From JADCRZ01 sp037718865 (GTDB lineage Bacteria > Bacteroidota > Bacteroidia > Chitinophagales > Chitinophagaceae): a stretch of 64,000 nt of DNA. The translations under genes were made by a program, and so were the position numbers. Positions within the stretch are counted from its first letter, which is position 1, and every line of letters begins with the position of its first letter. The stretch lies in contig JBBJMP010000002.1 in assembly GCA_037718865.1 (NCBI GenBank), positions 124,001 to 188,000 of the forward strand, given 5' to 3'. The notes under the pieces are model-generated. The model saw nothing but the letters and a program-made list of their open reading frames with translations, was not told where the DNA came from and searched no databases. Shown here piece by piece: positions 9,494-18,334 of the stretch.

Positions 9494-10206
9494 AAACGGA
9501 TTATTGGGTACTGATGTTCATCTTGGTATCGGCAATAGTCTGGACCGTATACTCGCGCAAATTAACGATACAGGCGGCATTAACGGGTGGAGCCCTGGGA
9601 TTGATTTTATTCGAAGGAACCGGGTTCACCGGTGTGGTCATGATGGCTGTTTTTTTTCTCCTTGCCACTGCAGCTACATCCTGGAAAAGACATTTCAAAG
9701 AAGCTTATGGCCTGGCCGAAAAGAATAAGGGCAAAAGAACGACAGGACAAGTTTTGGCCAATGCGGGCGCAGCCGGCATCACGGCTCTGCTCATTATTAC
9801 CTGGCCGAAGGAAACAGATCTGTTCCGGTTGATGATGGCTGCCAGCTTTGCTGCTGCCACCGCAGATACCTTATCCTCTGAACTGGGAAACGTATATGGC
9901 AGGAAATACTATAATATTTTAACCCTTAAACTGGACACGCGGGGCCTTGATGGAGTCGTCAGTATAGAGGGAAGCGCGCTAGGCCTGACAGGAAGTTTGA
10001 TCATCGCAACAATTTATAATATTGGCTTTGGCTGGAATCCATATTATCTTGTTATCATCATCGTTTCAGGGACCATCGGCAACCTGGCGGACTCGATCCT
10101 GGGAGCAAGCCTGGAGCGCCGCAGGCTCCTGAATAATGATGCCGTAAATTTTTTGAATACAATGATTGCGGCATTGGCGGCGATGGTGATGCAGTTCCTA
10201 TTTTAA
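9490..10206 (+). CDS. DUF92 family integral membrane protein
   Basis: A 238-residue polytopic protein with about six hydrophobic helices and the DUF92 hallmarks ATADTLSSELG and GLDGVVSIEGSALG, followed by GTIGNLADSILGASLER. DUF92 members include plant phytyl-phosphate kinase (VTE6); the bacterial role is not established, but polyprenyl/phytyl phosphate phosphorylation is a family-based possibility. The ATGA overlap with ackA means it is translated with the acetate genes, which is odd for a lipid-type kinase. No signal or truncation was seen. Confidence 0.85.
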   Translation: MKTDYWVLMFILVSAIVWTVYSRKLTIQAALTGGALGLILFEGTGFTGVVMMAVFFLLATAATSWKRHFKEAYGLAEKNKGKRTTGQVLANAGAAGITALLIITWPKETDLFRLMMAASFAAATADTLSSELGNVYGRKYYNILTLKLDTRGLDGVVSIEGSALGLTGSLIIATIYNIGFGWNPYYLVIIIVSGTIGNLADSILGASLERRRLLNNDAVNFLNTMIAALAAMVMQFLF

Positions 10207-10250
10207 TCTGTTGGGCTCGTTGCTTCATTTTCACATGCTTCATAAAAGAG

Positions 10251-10279
10251 AGAGGCTGTCTCTTGTGAAGACAGCCTCT
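10251..10279. terminator. Perfect hairpin, probable bidirectional terminator
   Basis: An 11-bp perfect stem (AGAGGCTGTCT / AGACAGCCTCT) with a 7-nt loop lies between the convergent DUF92 gene and the lipoprotein gene at 10404. There is no long T-run on either side. A close relative of this hairpin occurs at 11352-11383. Confidence 0.6.
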
Positions 10280-10403
10280 TGCATTAAAAAGGAACTATTT
10301 GGTTTGAATTTTTGCCGGCTATTTCAGAAGCCTTGCTACAAAAGAGGATTGTAAATCCGCAAAACTTACAGGTGGCTATATCTGGCTCCTAAGCGAAAAC
10401 CCC

Positions 10404-11093
10404 CTAAAACGTTTTCATGTCCGGATCTGCAGTTCCGCTGCCTGGAACGGTAAATACGAATCCCTTCATGTAAGGATCCATCTGACCTGTTTCCTTAAAT
10501 GTTTTCATTGCCATCGTATAATAAGCACGGGCCTGCTCTGTGGTCTTTTTTTCCGTAGCAACGTCATTAGCCAGATTAATAGCTAAAAAGTTAGCCCCTT
10601 CTTCATCACACCTGGCCGACATTTCCCCTTTGGTACGTTCGAGGATTACGCTGCCATCATAAGCAGCCATATCATCGTATTTATTAACGGGTACTTTATA
10701 ATTAATAGATTGCTCCAGCAGATCCGGATGCGGTGTGGGGAAATTGTGTTGCACCGGATCGCGGGACACGATGGTCATTTTCCATGGCCCGTTATTATTC
10801 CAGACCAACATGTGCGGAGTCACTCCGTGAGGCTGCCCATATTTATCAATCATCTTTTTCACAACCATCTTAGATACTTCCGGCCAGTTAGCAATGGTAG
10901 ATTCGGCATTAGGACATCTGGAATCTTTTGGATTATCTTTTCCACGATCTTTTTCACAGGAGATGCTTAAGGTGAATAACATAAAAATAAAAACGACAAA
11001 AGAACCGTTGTGTTTAAATCGGCGCGAGACCTGCGCGTTTTTAACCACCGGAAGTGTAATCAAATTCTGCACTTGTAAAATTTTTTTTAGCAT
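10404..11093 (-). CDS. Conserved lipoprotein of unknown function
   Basis: Hydrophobic segment followed by LSISCEKD, a lipobox-like Cys, so probably exported and lipidated. The N-terminal stretch before the hydrophobic segment is unusually long for a signal peptide, and the true start may be internal. The mature part contains KYGQPHGVTPHMLVW, HNFPTPHPDLLEQ and a small helical tail. I recall similar uncharacterised proteins across bacteria but no assigned function. It is monocistronic, with hairpins on both sides. The 307-bp gap to the next gene holds the terminator at 11346-11385 and otherwise nothing recognisable. Confidence 0.7.
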   Translation of the reverse strand: MLKKILQVQNLITLPVVKNAQVSRRFKHNGSFVVFIFMLFTLSISCEKDRGKDNPKDSRCPNAESTIANWPEVSKMVVKKMIDKYGQPHGVTPHMLVWNNNGPWKMTIVSRDPVQHNFPTPHPDLLEQSINYKVPVNKYDDMAAYDGSVILERTKGEMSARCDEEGANFLAINLANDVATEKKTTEQARAYYTMAMKTFKETGQMDPYMKGFVFTVPGSGTADPDMKTF

Positions 11094-11345
11094 AACAATT
11101 TTTTTAAAGATGAAAAAACATTCCTAGGTATGGATTTGTGTAATTAACTACGCTTAGGGTTAGTAAGGAAAAGTAACGAGGTATGATCAAGGACATTGTG
11201 ATATAGAGAAATACTTTTTCTATAAAGTCAATCTCTTTTTTGTAAGCTGTTCTTACAACAATGTGGTGTATAGTAGAATGAATTTTTAAATAGAAATTGG
11301 ATTGTAATAGATCGGAAAATTAATAAACTTTAACCACATTAGCGA

Positions 11346-11385
11346 ATAAAAAAAGAAGCTGCCTCCCTGTGAAGACAGCCTCCCT
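11346..11385 (-). terminator. Leftward terminator of the susC-susD-M20 operon
   Basis: Read on the minus strand, a 10-bp stem (GAGGCTGTCT / AGGCAGCTTC with two G-U pairs in RNA) is followed by a run of seven T. It sits just after the M20 hydrolase stop. It is a near copy of the hairpin at 10251, suggesting a reusable terminator module. Confidence 0.75.
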
Positions 11386-11400
11386 GCTTTATAGTCTGCA

Positions 11401-13068
11401 TTAAAGCGCTTTTTTAGCCTCTTCCCGGAGCGTAGGATATTTAATCCCCAACTGCTCAAGATAAGTTTTGTATTTATCGGGGTTATAATAATATTGTTTC
11501 ATCTGCGGACGGAATTCCGCCATAATATTTTTATTGAGCGCTATGGCGGGCTTATCGGTAGCAGAGATCAGAGGTATATATTTTGTTTCTTTGGTTTGTA
11601 CATTGGCAAAATAACTTTTGGCACTATCCAGCACCTCCGGTTTTACAAACAGATCAAGCAGGGTCAGCGCTTCAGCTTTCGCGCCGGCCGTAACTCCTTT
11701 ATGAGCGATAGGTGTTGCCATGGAAATACCGTTTGCCCAGTTGTGCCCGGGCAGGCCGGGTATATTCGAAGGGTAGCGTAATACGATCGTCGGCACGTTC
11801 CATGAAATATCACCGATATCGTCTGATCCTCCACCCATAGAAAATTTTGCAGGGGTTCCCATTGTATCAATTTTAGTATCGAGGCCGTCAATAGGTTTCA
11901 TCCGTTGATCTTCTTTAGGCGCACTCACCTCTTTTTGTACTGCCCTTGCCAGTGCCTGGTCTTCCGGGCTCCACTCAGGAAGGCCGACCTTCTTGATGTT
12001 CTCGTACATGGTTTCTGCCATGGGTTTGTTGAAATGACCGGGCCATGCACTTCCTAACACCGTATACGACATTTTTGTCTGGGTCATCATTTCAGCTCCT
12101 TTGGCGATATTCAAAGCATCTTCATACATTTTTTTGATTTTCGGGTAAGATCTCTCCCTGAAATAATACCATACCGAAGCCTTTGACGGCACTACGTTGG
12201 GTTGATCTCCGCCATCGACAACAACATAGTGCGACCGCTGGGTGGGTTCCATATGCTCACGGTGATAGTTCCACGCAATATTCATCAGTTCAACAGCATC
12301 CAATGCGCTTTTGCCGCGCCAGGGTGCCCCTGCAGAATGGGCAGACTCACCGCTGAAATCAAATCTTACCGAGACCATCCCATTACCTCCCCCATCGCCA
12401 TAAGAAACCGCGAGGTTGCTGGCGACGTGGGTGAATATGCAAGCATCCACATCTTTAAAATAACCGTCTCTTACAAAATAAGCTTTTGTTCCCAGCTGCT
12501 CCTCGGCAACACCCGGCCAAAGCATCAGGGTACCGGGTATCTTTTCTTTTTCCATCAGTTTTTTTAACGCAAGAACGGCTGTAACATTTAACGGCTGGCC
12601 GCTATTATGGCCTTCCCCATGACCAGGCGCTCCCTCAATAATTGGGTCATGATAAGCCACCCCTGGTTTCTGAGAAGCCTTGGGTATACAATCAATGTCG
12701 CTACCCACGGCAATAACCGGTTTACCTGAACCCCATTTAGCCATCCAGGCCGTTGGTATGCCTGCAATCCCTTCCTGAATGGTAAAACCGTTCTTTTTTA
12801 AAATATTGATCAGGTAGCTGGAGGTCTCCGTCTCCTGAAATCCCAGTTCTCCAAAACTAAAAATCATATCTACCATTTGCTGTGTAAATATTTTCTGTTT
12901 GTCGATTTCTGCTATCAGCTCTTTTTTGAGCGCTTCCAGTTTTTCAGCAGAAATTTTATCCTTTGACATCTTAGGTGGCTGAGCTACTAACAACCCGGGC
13001 AACGCAAGTAAACAAAGGAAAAGAATTCGAAGGCGGCCAAAGCCGGATAGTTTGTTTGCTGATTTCAT
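11401..13068 (-). CDS. Exported M20-family amidohydrolase (AbgB-like)
   Basis: Zinc-dependent peptidase/amidohydrolase of about 555 residues. ATG 13068 gives a signal peptide ending near LLVAQ; the frame is open further upstream into the susD end, but that part is not protein-like. Metal-site motifs are visible: GSDIDCIP, GHGEGHNSGQ, GVAEEQLGTK and a C-terminal GHNWANGISMATPIAHKG. It resembles AbgB/indole-3-acetyl-aspartic acid hydrolase-type enzymes that cleave N-acyl amino acids or aminobenzoyl-glutamate. It lies 58 bp after susD, so the Sus pair probably imports its substrate or a related peptide. Confidence 0.88.
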   Translation of the reverse strand: MKSANKLSGFGRLRILFLCLLALPGLLVAQPPKMSKDKISAEKLEALKKELIAEIDKQKIFTQQMVDMIFSFGELGFQETETSSYLINILKKNGFTIQEGIAGIPTAWMAKWGSGKPVIAVGSDIDCIPKASQKPGVAYHDPIIEGAPGHGEGHNSGQPLNVTAVLALKKLMEKEKIPGTLMLWPGVAEEQLGTKAYFVRDGYFKDVDACIFTHVASNLAVSYGDGGGNGMVSVRFDFSGESAHSAGAPWRGKSALDAVELMNIAWNYHREHMEPTQRSHYVVVDGGDQPNVVPSKASVWYYFRERSYPKIKKMYEDALNIAKGAEMMTQTKMSYTVLGSAWPGHFNKPMAETMYENIKKVGLPEWSPEDQALARAVQKEVSAPKEDQRMKPIDGLDTKIDTMGTPAKFSMGGGSDDIGDISWNVPTIVLRYPSNIPGLPGHNWANGISMATPIAHKGVTAGAKAEALTLLDLFVKPEVLDSAKSYFANVQTKETKYIPLISATDKPAIALNKNIMAEFRPQMKQYYYNPDKYKTYLEQLGIKYPTLREEAKKAL

Positions 13069-13126
13069 GTTAAATGATATTTTAAACTTTGTTAGGCAAT
13101 CCTCGATTGCATGGATAGTATTAGAC

Positions 13127-14599
13127 TTACAATAGTAATTTATTTGTAAGAATTTCTGAATTAGGTAATGGAAATATATAGGCCTGATGCGAAGGTGGAA
13201 TAGCAGGCGATGTAAGGCTGCTACTGCCTTTTGCCGGAATTGTAAGCAGGTTTCGCAGCAGGTCGTTCGACCTGTGCCCTTCTCCCAGAAATTCAATTCT
13301 ACGCTCCAGCAAAATTGTATTAAATAGTGCTTCCGGTGTATCTGTTCTGCTGGCCTGAAAACTAAAACCCGGATCAGACCTGCGGCGAACGGCATTCAGC
13401 AATGCAAGCGACTTGCTCACATCACCGCTTTTTGCTGCAGCCTCAGCATAATTTAAGAGCACTTCCGAATACCTGATCACCGGAACATAATCCGTATAAG
13501 GTGAAGGCTTGTTGAATTTTTTTAAGAAACTGGCAGTCCCGGCAACCGTCACGAAACTCCTGCGGCTGTCTGTAGTCCTCCATTCTGTATTACCAATTAT
13601 GCCTGCAGGGTTTAAGCTATATTCGGCATTTCCTATAGGAGCCGCATTAAAAATAAATCCTATGGCATTCTGACCTGTTGCTGAATTCAGGTCTGTCATG
13701 GGCATGGAAAAAATAGATTCCGTTGTGGTATAATTTGTATTGAAAACCACCCTGACATCCTCCTGAAGCTGGTGCAAAACTCCGCTGGAAGCCCTGAAGG
13801 GCGCTGCCTCGGACACGATCTTCCTGGCTTCCTCCATAACTTTTGCATAATTGCCCATGTTCAGATAAATCCTTGACTTAAGCGCAATGGCTGTGTTCTT
13901 ATGCGCCCGTGTCGTGTTTACCAGATCTGTGGAATAACTTGCGGGCAGGGCAGCTTCTGCATCATTCAGGTCTTTCAGGATCTGCGCGTAGACCGTTGCA
14001 ACGGTGCTTCTGGCCAGGTCATTATTCGAAGTAGTGGTTTCGGCTTCCAAACGGAGGGGTAATCCCGGCGAAGCGCCGTTATCGGCTACATACGGTTTTG
14101 CATAAAGCGTAACCAGGCTAAAGTAGGTGAGCGCCCGGGAAAATTTCGCTTCTGCCTCATACTGCTTGGCTAGTAACGGATCTACTTTGGAAAGGTTATC
14201 GTTTAGCCCTTTTAAAAACACGTTTGCGGCATTTATAGCTCCGTAAGCTGCTGTCCACAACATCTGCACCTCATTGGAATTAGAGTTCAGGGTATGGCTC
14301 CAGGCGTCATAACCGGTGAAGATGTTCTGCGTCCGGTTAATAAATTCCTCACCGCGGAATTCGCCATACTGCACATATTTCCCACCATAGAATTGCGGAT
14401 CTTTTACCTTGGCATAAATTCCGTTTACCAGTCCAAGCACACGGTCGGGCGTATCAAAAGCGTTGGCATCAAGAATGGATGTCTCCGGAACCGGATTCAA
14501 CAAAACCTTTTCCTTTTCGCAGGAGGCCGTCAGTAAAGCCAGCATAACAGTGATGGCAAACAGCTTAAAACTCCCTGATTGTATTGATCGAATTTTCAT
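13127..14599 (-). CDS. SusD/RagB-family outer-membrane lipoprotein
   Basis: Surface substrate-binding partner of the SusC channel encoded just upstream. The 490-residue length is normal. The leader ends in LLTASCEKE (lipobox). Typical SusD features are present: LDANAFDTPDRVLGLVNGIY near the start, the TPR-like EAKFSRALTYFSLV segment, and YSEVLLNYAEAAAKSG followed by LLERRIEFLGEGHR in the C-terminal half. The 18-bp gap to susC supports one transcript. Confidence 0.95.
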   Translation of the reverse strand: MKIRSIQSGSFKLFAITVMLALLTASCEKEKVLLNPVPETSILDANAFDTPDRVLGLVNGIYAKVKDPQFYGGKYVQYGEFRGEEFINRTQNIFTGYDAWSHTLNSNSNEVQMLWTAAYGAINAANVFLKGLNDNLSKVDPLLAKQYEAEAKFSRALTYFSLVTLYAKPYVADNGASPGLPLRLEAETTTSNNDLARSTVATVYAQILKDLNDAEAALPASYSTDLVNTTRAHKNTAIALKSRIYLNMGNYAKVMEEARKIVSEAAPFRASSGVLHQLQEDVRVVFNTNYTTTESIFSMPMTDLNSATGQNAIGFIFNAAPIGNAEYSLNPAGIIGNTEWRTTDSRRSFVTVAGTASFLKKFNKPSPYTDYVPVIRYSEVLLNYAEAAAKSGDVSKSLALLNAVRRRSDPGFSFQASRTDTPEALFNTILLERRIEFLGEGHRSNDLLRNLLTIPAKGSSSLTSPAIPPSHQAYIFPLPNSEILTNKLLL

Positions 14600-14617
14600 G
14601 GTAAATTATGTTATTGG

Positions 14618-17600
14618 TTAAAATCCTACGTTAACGCCAAAGGTGAATGTGCGGCCCTGGGGTGCAGAGTTCTTATCTACACCTGGCGTAAGGTTTGAAT
14701 TGCCGTTTGAGGAGATCTCCGGATCAGACCCGCTGTATGGCGTTATGATAAATACATTAAATACCTGGGCGTAAAACCGGACTGAACTGATGCCGGACTG
14801 ACCCAACAAGCCGGCTGGGAGCCGGTAACCCAGCGAAACGGTTTTCAACTTGATAAAATCAGCCTTTTCCACATTGGCTGAAAGAGGCCATGACGATCCG
14901 TTTGACAGCAGATCTCCATATACAACCCGTGGAATAGGTGTTTGCTGACCTTTGGCTGTCCACCGGTTAAGCACTTCGGTACCATTGTTCCAGAAACGTT
15001 GATCCCGTAAAGTTGCCCTGGTTCCATTTTGTACTGAATTGCCCCCTGAAAAGGTAAAATTCATATTAAGGTCAAGATTTTCATAACTCAGCGTATTGCT
15101 GATGCCGCCAAACCAGGTAGGCAGCGCGTTACCTAATATGTAAAAGTCTTCGGCGGTGATTGCGGCGGCGGGCCTCCCATCAAGGAAAGTCCAGCGGCTT
15201 CGGCCTGATGCGACCACATGGCTGTACTGTACTTTTTCGCCGCTTTTGTTGATAAAAACACGCTGGCCGGTTTCCGGATTAACGCCGTCTGTCAGCGCTC
15301 CGTAAAGGCTGGCAACCTGGTATCCTACCCTGGTTATGTTAGAAGTTTCGGCTGCTGTACTTGTCGTTCCAACGATATCCAGATTTCCACCGGCCAGTTC
15401 AGTGACTCGGTTTTTTATCCCGGTATAATTGAAAGAAGTGGTCCAGGAAAATTTTGCATTCCGGATCAGGTTGACGTTTGCCGCAAATTCAAAGCCGCGG
15501 TTATACATCGATCCAACGTTAACCAGGATGGCGTTATTCGGAATACCCCGCGAGGGACTTTGAGGAGCGTTCAGGATGAGGCCGTTAATATTGTTGTTAA
15601 ACCAGGTAGCTTCGATAGTAACCCGGTCTCTAAAGAGTCCCAAGTCGATGCCGATATTGGTCTGGTCGCTGGTCTCCCAACCCAGGTCAGGGTTACCTGC
15701 CTGGGAAAAATTCCAGGTTGCCGCATTTCCATACAATGAAGAATTAAATAACATCAATGAAGCGTATTGATTGGATAAATTTCCGTTACCTACGCGGCCC
15801 CAGCTGGCTCTTAACCTGGCATTGCTTACGTTATTGGATAGCAAGTAAGATCTTTTAAAGAATGCTTCCTGAGACAAGGCCCAGCCGGCTGATATGCCCC
15901 CGAAATTTCCATATTTTTTTTCTGCACCCAGTGCTGAATTCCCATCACGGCGGAAATTGATAGTAAAGAAATATTTGCGGCTAAAATCATAAGTTAGTCG
16001 GGAAAACATCGAGGCGTAAGCTTTCTCACTAAGTATATTGGCAGAGATGGGGGTGATCCGTCCGAAACTTCCTTCATAGCTCGTGAAAAAGGGATCGGAG
16101 GCCTGGGTACGTGTGGCGCCCCAACGGGAGTTATCGAATTTCTGCACATCATAGCCCGCCAGCAGGGAAAGATTGTGATTGACAAATAGTTTCTTTTGAT
16201 AAGTCAGGGTATTCGTCCAGTTCCAGTTATCAAATCGGGAACTGATGTTGGTAGCGCTGGCCTTATCTGTAAAACCAGGGCCGTGAACCGGGTTATTAAA
16301 CGTTTCGTTTTCCACCTGTAGCAGGTCTATTCCATAACTGGTTTTAAATTCAAGTCCTTTAACGATCTGCGCACTTGCGCTGAAGGCGCCAATGATATGG
16401 TCATTCTCGGAAGTATACCGGTCAAGATCTAGTAAAGCTACCGGGTTGTAAAAATTGCTGACAACCCGGTTATTGCCCATTCCCATGGTATTTGTTGTGC
16501 TCAGGTTATAAGAACCATCGGGGTTTTTGGCATAAACATTTGGAGACGTCATCAAGGCCAGCCTGGCAACACCGGTGATCTGGAAAGCATTTCCTGATAA
16601 TGACCCGGTATTGGGTGAGGCGTTAAAACTTTTGTTATAGCTTGCATGACCGGAGAAACTCAGCCACTCTGTGGCTTTATGGTGTATGTTGAACCGCACG
16701 GCCTTACGGGTGAACTCGTTGGTTTTAATAAACCCGTCTTGTTTGCTGTAGTTCATAGAAAAATAATAAGTTGTAGACTCGGAACCTCCTGAAATGCCCA
16801 AATTATGATTATGGGATACGCCTAACCGGTAGACTTCATCATACCATTTTGTATCTGCAATACTGCTATCTGATTTGTAAGTAGGAAAGAACAAAGCAGA
16901 AGCCACACCAGCGTTATTCGGATTGCCTCCCAGGTTTTTTGCATTAAGCACCGCTTCGTTTTTAATCTCCATATACTGCCGTGCATTTAGCAATTCGGGC
17001 AGACGAATCGGTTGTGTGAATCCAACCCACCCTTCATAGGTAACTTTAGCCTTTCCGGATTTTCCTTTCTTTGTGGTGATCAGTAATACTCCGGCTGCAG
17101 CTCTGGATCCATAAATAGATGTAGAGGCGGCATCTTTAAGTACACTAATCGACTCGATATCCGCAGGGTTTATATCGGCCAACGGGTTGTTAGTAACCGT
17201 CGGTTGATTTGCCGCGGTACCACTTGTTGACACCTCACCCGTATTGATAGGAACCCCATCAACCACTACGAGGGGATAGGAACTAAGCGAAATGGAATTG
17301 ATACCACGTATACGTATAACCGGAGCATTATTCAAAACGCCATTGGGCTGGGTAATGTTCACTCCTGCAGCCCTGCCAGCCAGAGCCTGGTCAAAACTTT
17401 GAACCGGTGCATCCTTAATCCTTTCTCCCGATATAGTAGCTACCGAACCTGTAAACTCCCTTTTACTTTGCGTACCATATCCCACAACCACTACATCCGT
17501 TAACGTCGCCTCAGCCACGTTCAGCACAACAGAAAGCACGGTGGCTTTTCCTCTAACCTTTAACTCAGTAGTCTTAAATCCAACAGATGAAAAAATGAGC

Positions 17601-17917
17601 ACGGCATCATCAGGACAAGTCACGGCAAATTCACCTCTGGCATCCGTACTCGTTCCATTATTTGTTCCTTTAATATTAACCGTTACGCCAACAAGCGGAT
17701 TTCCCTTTTCATCAGTTACCTTACCGTGTATCATTTCAGGCGGCACACCGGAAGAGGCCTGATTGGCTGAGCCGGATAAATTTTCGTTTAGCGTGGCTGT
17801 TCTGTCATTTGCCTGTACGCTGTTTACAATCAGTAATAAAACGGCCGATAAAACACCTGATTTGCTACTGATGAGTGACTGTAAAACCAAACTTTTGATT
17901 CGTGTAAATAGTTGCAT
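14618..17917 (-). CDS. SusC/RagA-family TonB-dependent transporter
   Basis: Outer-membrane active transporter of 1099 residues. In order: signal peptide (about 1-36), a carboxypeptidase-regulatory-like domain (VTDEKGNPLVGVTVNIKGT), the plug with VVVGYGTQ and the family's SISVLKDAASTSIYGSRAA stretch, and a long beta barrel ending in phenylalanine (GVNVGF). No FecR/anti-sigma extension is seen. It heads an operon with susD and the M20 hydrolase, and its substrate is more likely peptide- or amide-like than glycan, given that no glycoside hydrolase is attached. Confidence 0.96.
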   Translation of the reverse strand: MQLFTRIKSLVLQSLISSKSGVLSAVLLLIVNSVQANDRTATLNENLSGSANQASSGVPPEMIHGKVTDEKGNPLVGVTVNIKGTNNGTSTDARGEFAVTCPDDAVLIFSSVGFKTTELKVRGKATVLSVVLNVAEATLTDVVVVGYGTQSKREFTGSVATISGERIKDAPVQSFDQALAGRAAGVNITQPNGVLNNAPVIRIRGINSISLSSYPLVVVDGVPINTGEVSTSGTAANQPTVTNNPLADINPADIESISVLKDAASTSIYGSRAAAGVLLITTKKGKSGKAKVTYEGWVGFTQPIRLPELLNARQYMEIKNEAVLNAKNLGGNPNNAGVASALFFPTYKSDSSIADTKWYDEVYRLGVSHNHNLGISGGSESTTYYFSMNYSKQDGFIKTNEFTRKAVRFNIHHKATEWLSFSGHASYNKSFNASPNTGSLSGNAFQITGVARLALMTSPNVYAKNPDGSYNLSTTNTMGMGNNRVVSNFYNPVALLDLDRYTSENDHIIGAFSASAQIVKGLEFKTSYGIDLLQVENETFNNPVHGPGFTDKASATNISSRFDNWNWTNTLTYQKKLFVNHNLSLLAGYDVQKFDNSRWGATRTQASDPFFTSYEGSFGRITPISANILSEKAYASMFSRLTYDFSRKYFFTINFRRDGNSALGAEKKYGNFGGISAGWALSQEAFFKRSYLLSNNVSNARLRASWGRVGNGNLSNQYASLMLFNSSLYGNAATWNFSQAGNPDLGWETSDQTNIGIDLGLFRDRVTIEATWFNNNINGLILNAPQSPSRGIPNNAILVNVGSMYNRGFEFAANVNLIRNAKFSWTTSFNYTGIKNRVTELAGGNLDIVGTTSTAAETSNITRVGYQVASLYGALTDGVNPETGQRVFINKSGEKVQYSHVVASGRSRWTFLDGRPAAAITAEDFYILGNALPTWFGGISNTLSYENLDLNMNFTFSGGNSVQNGTRATLRDQRFWNNGTEVLNRWTAKGQQTPIPRVVYGDLLSNGSSWPLSANVEKADFIKLKTVSLGYRLPAGLLGQSGISSVRFYAQVFNVFIITPYSGSDPEISSNGNSNLTPGVDKNSAPQGRTFTFGVNVGF

Positions 17918-18334
17918 TCCTTGTTTGTTTAACGTTAATAAACTGATTTAATCTTACCTTTTTGTCGGAGATAAATGTTACAAGCATCGCAAAAGCAGCA
18001 CATGACCCAACAAATTGGTTATCCAGGGCAGGGAATCGTAATAGCAAGAAAATCGGTTATGGCAAGAAAGGAATGCGTTGGGGGGATTGGTTCGTACTTT
18101 TACATTTAAAGTGATTGTGATACCAATACTATCCTCTAAATGTAACTATATAAAATATTAAAAAATCGTATATGCATGCATATATTAATTATTCGGCTCA
18201 AAGATATATACAAACGGGTAAAATTACTTAAAGTTTTTATTTTATAATATATAGTATTTGAACAAATCTGAGAATCCGGGGCTTTATCCAGGCCCTATTT
18301 TGAGGCACCCCGCCTATTTCCTTACATTGCACAG
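17918..18334. promoter_or_regulatory. Divergent intergenic region, susC / ABC exporter
   Basis: A 417-bp AT-rich spacer between divergent genes. On the minus strand a perfect -7 box TATCTTTG (18206-18199) could drive susC with a leader of about 280 nt, but no well-spaced TTG was found. No clear box was seen for the ABC gene. No repeat or small gene was recognised. Confidence 0.35.

Noticed and set aside
11094..11345. Possible small gene between the lipoprotein gene and the M20 terminator
   Set aside because: No frame with a start and protein-like composition was found.
13069..13395. N-terminal extension of the M20 hydrolase into susD
   Set aside because: The residues are not protein-like for the family, and ATG 13068 gives a proper signal peptide.
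15218..15739. 173-codon frame antisense to susC
   Set aside because: It lies wholly within the well-supported susC gene on the other strand and its translation has no recognisable features.
17918..18334. FecI/FecR regulatory pair for the Sus operon
   Set aside because: No sigma-factor or anti-sigma gene is adjacent to susC.
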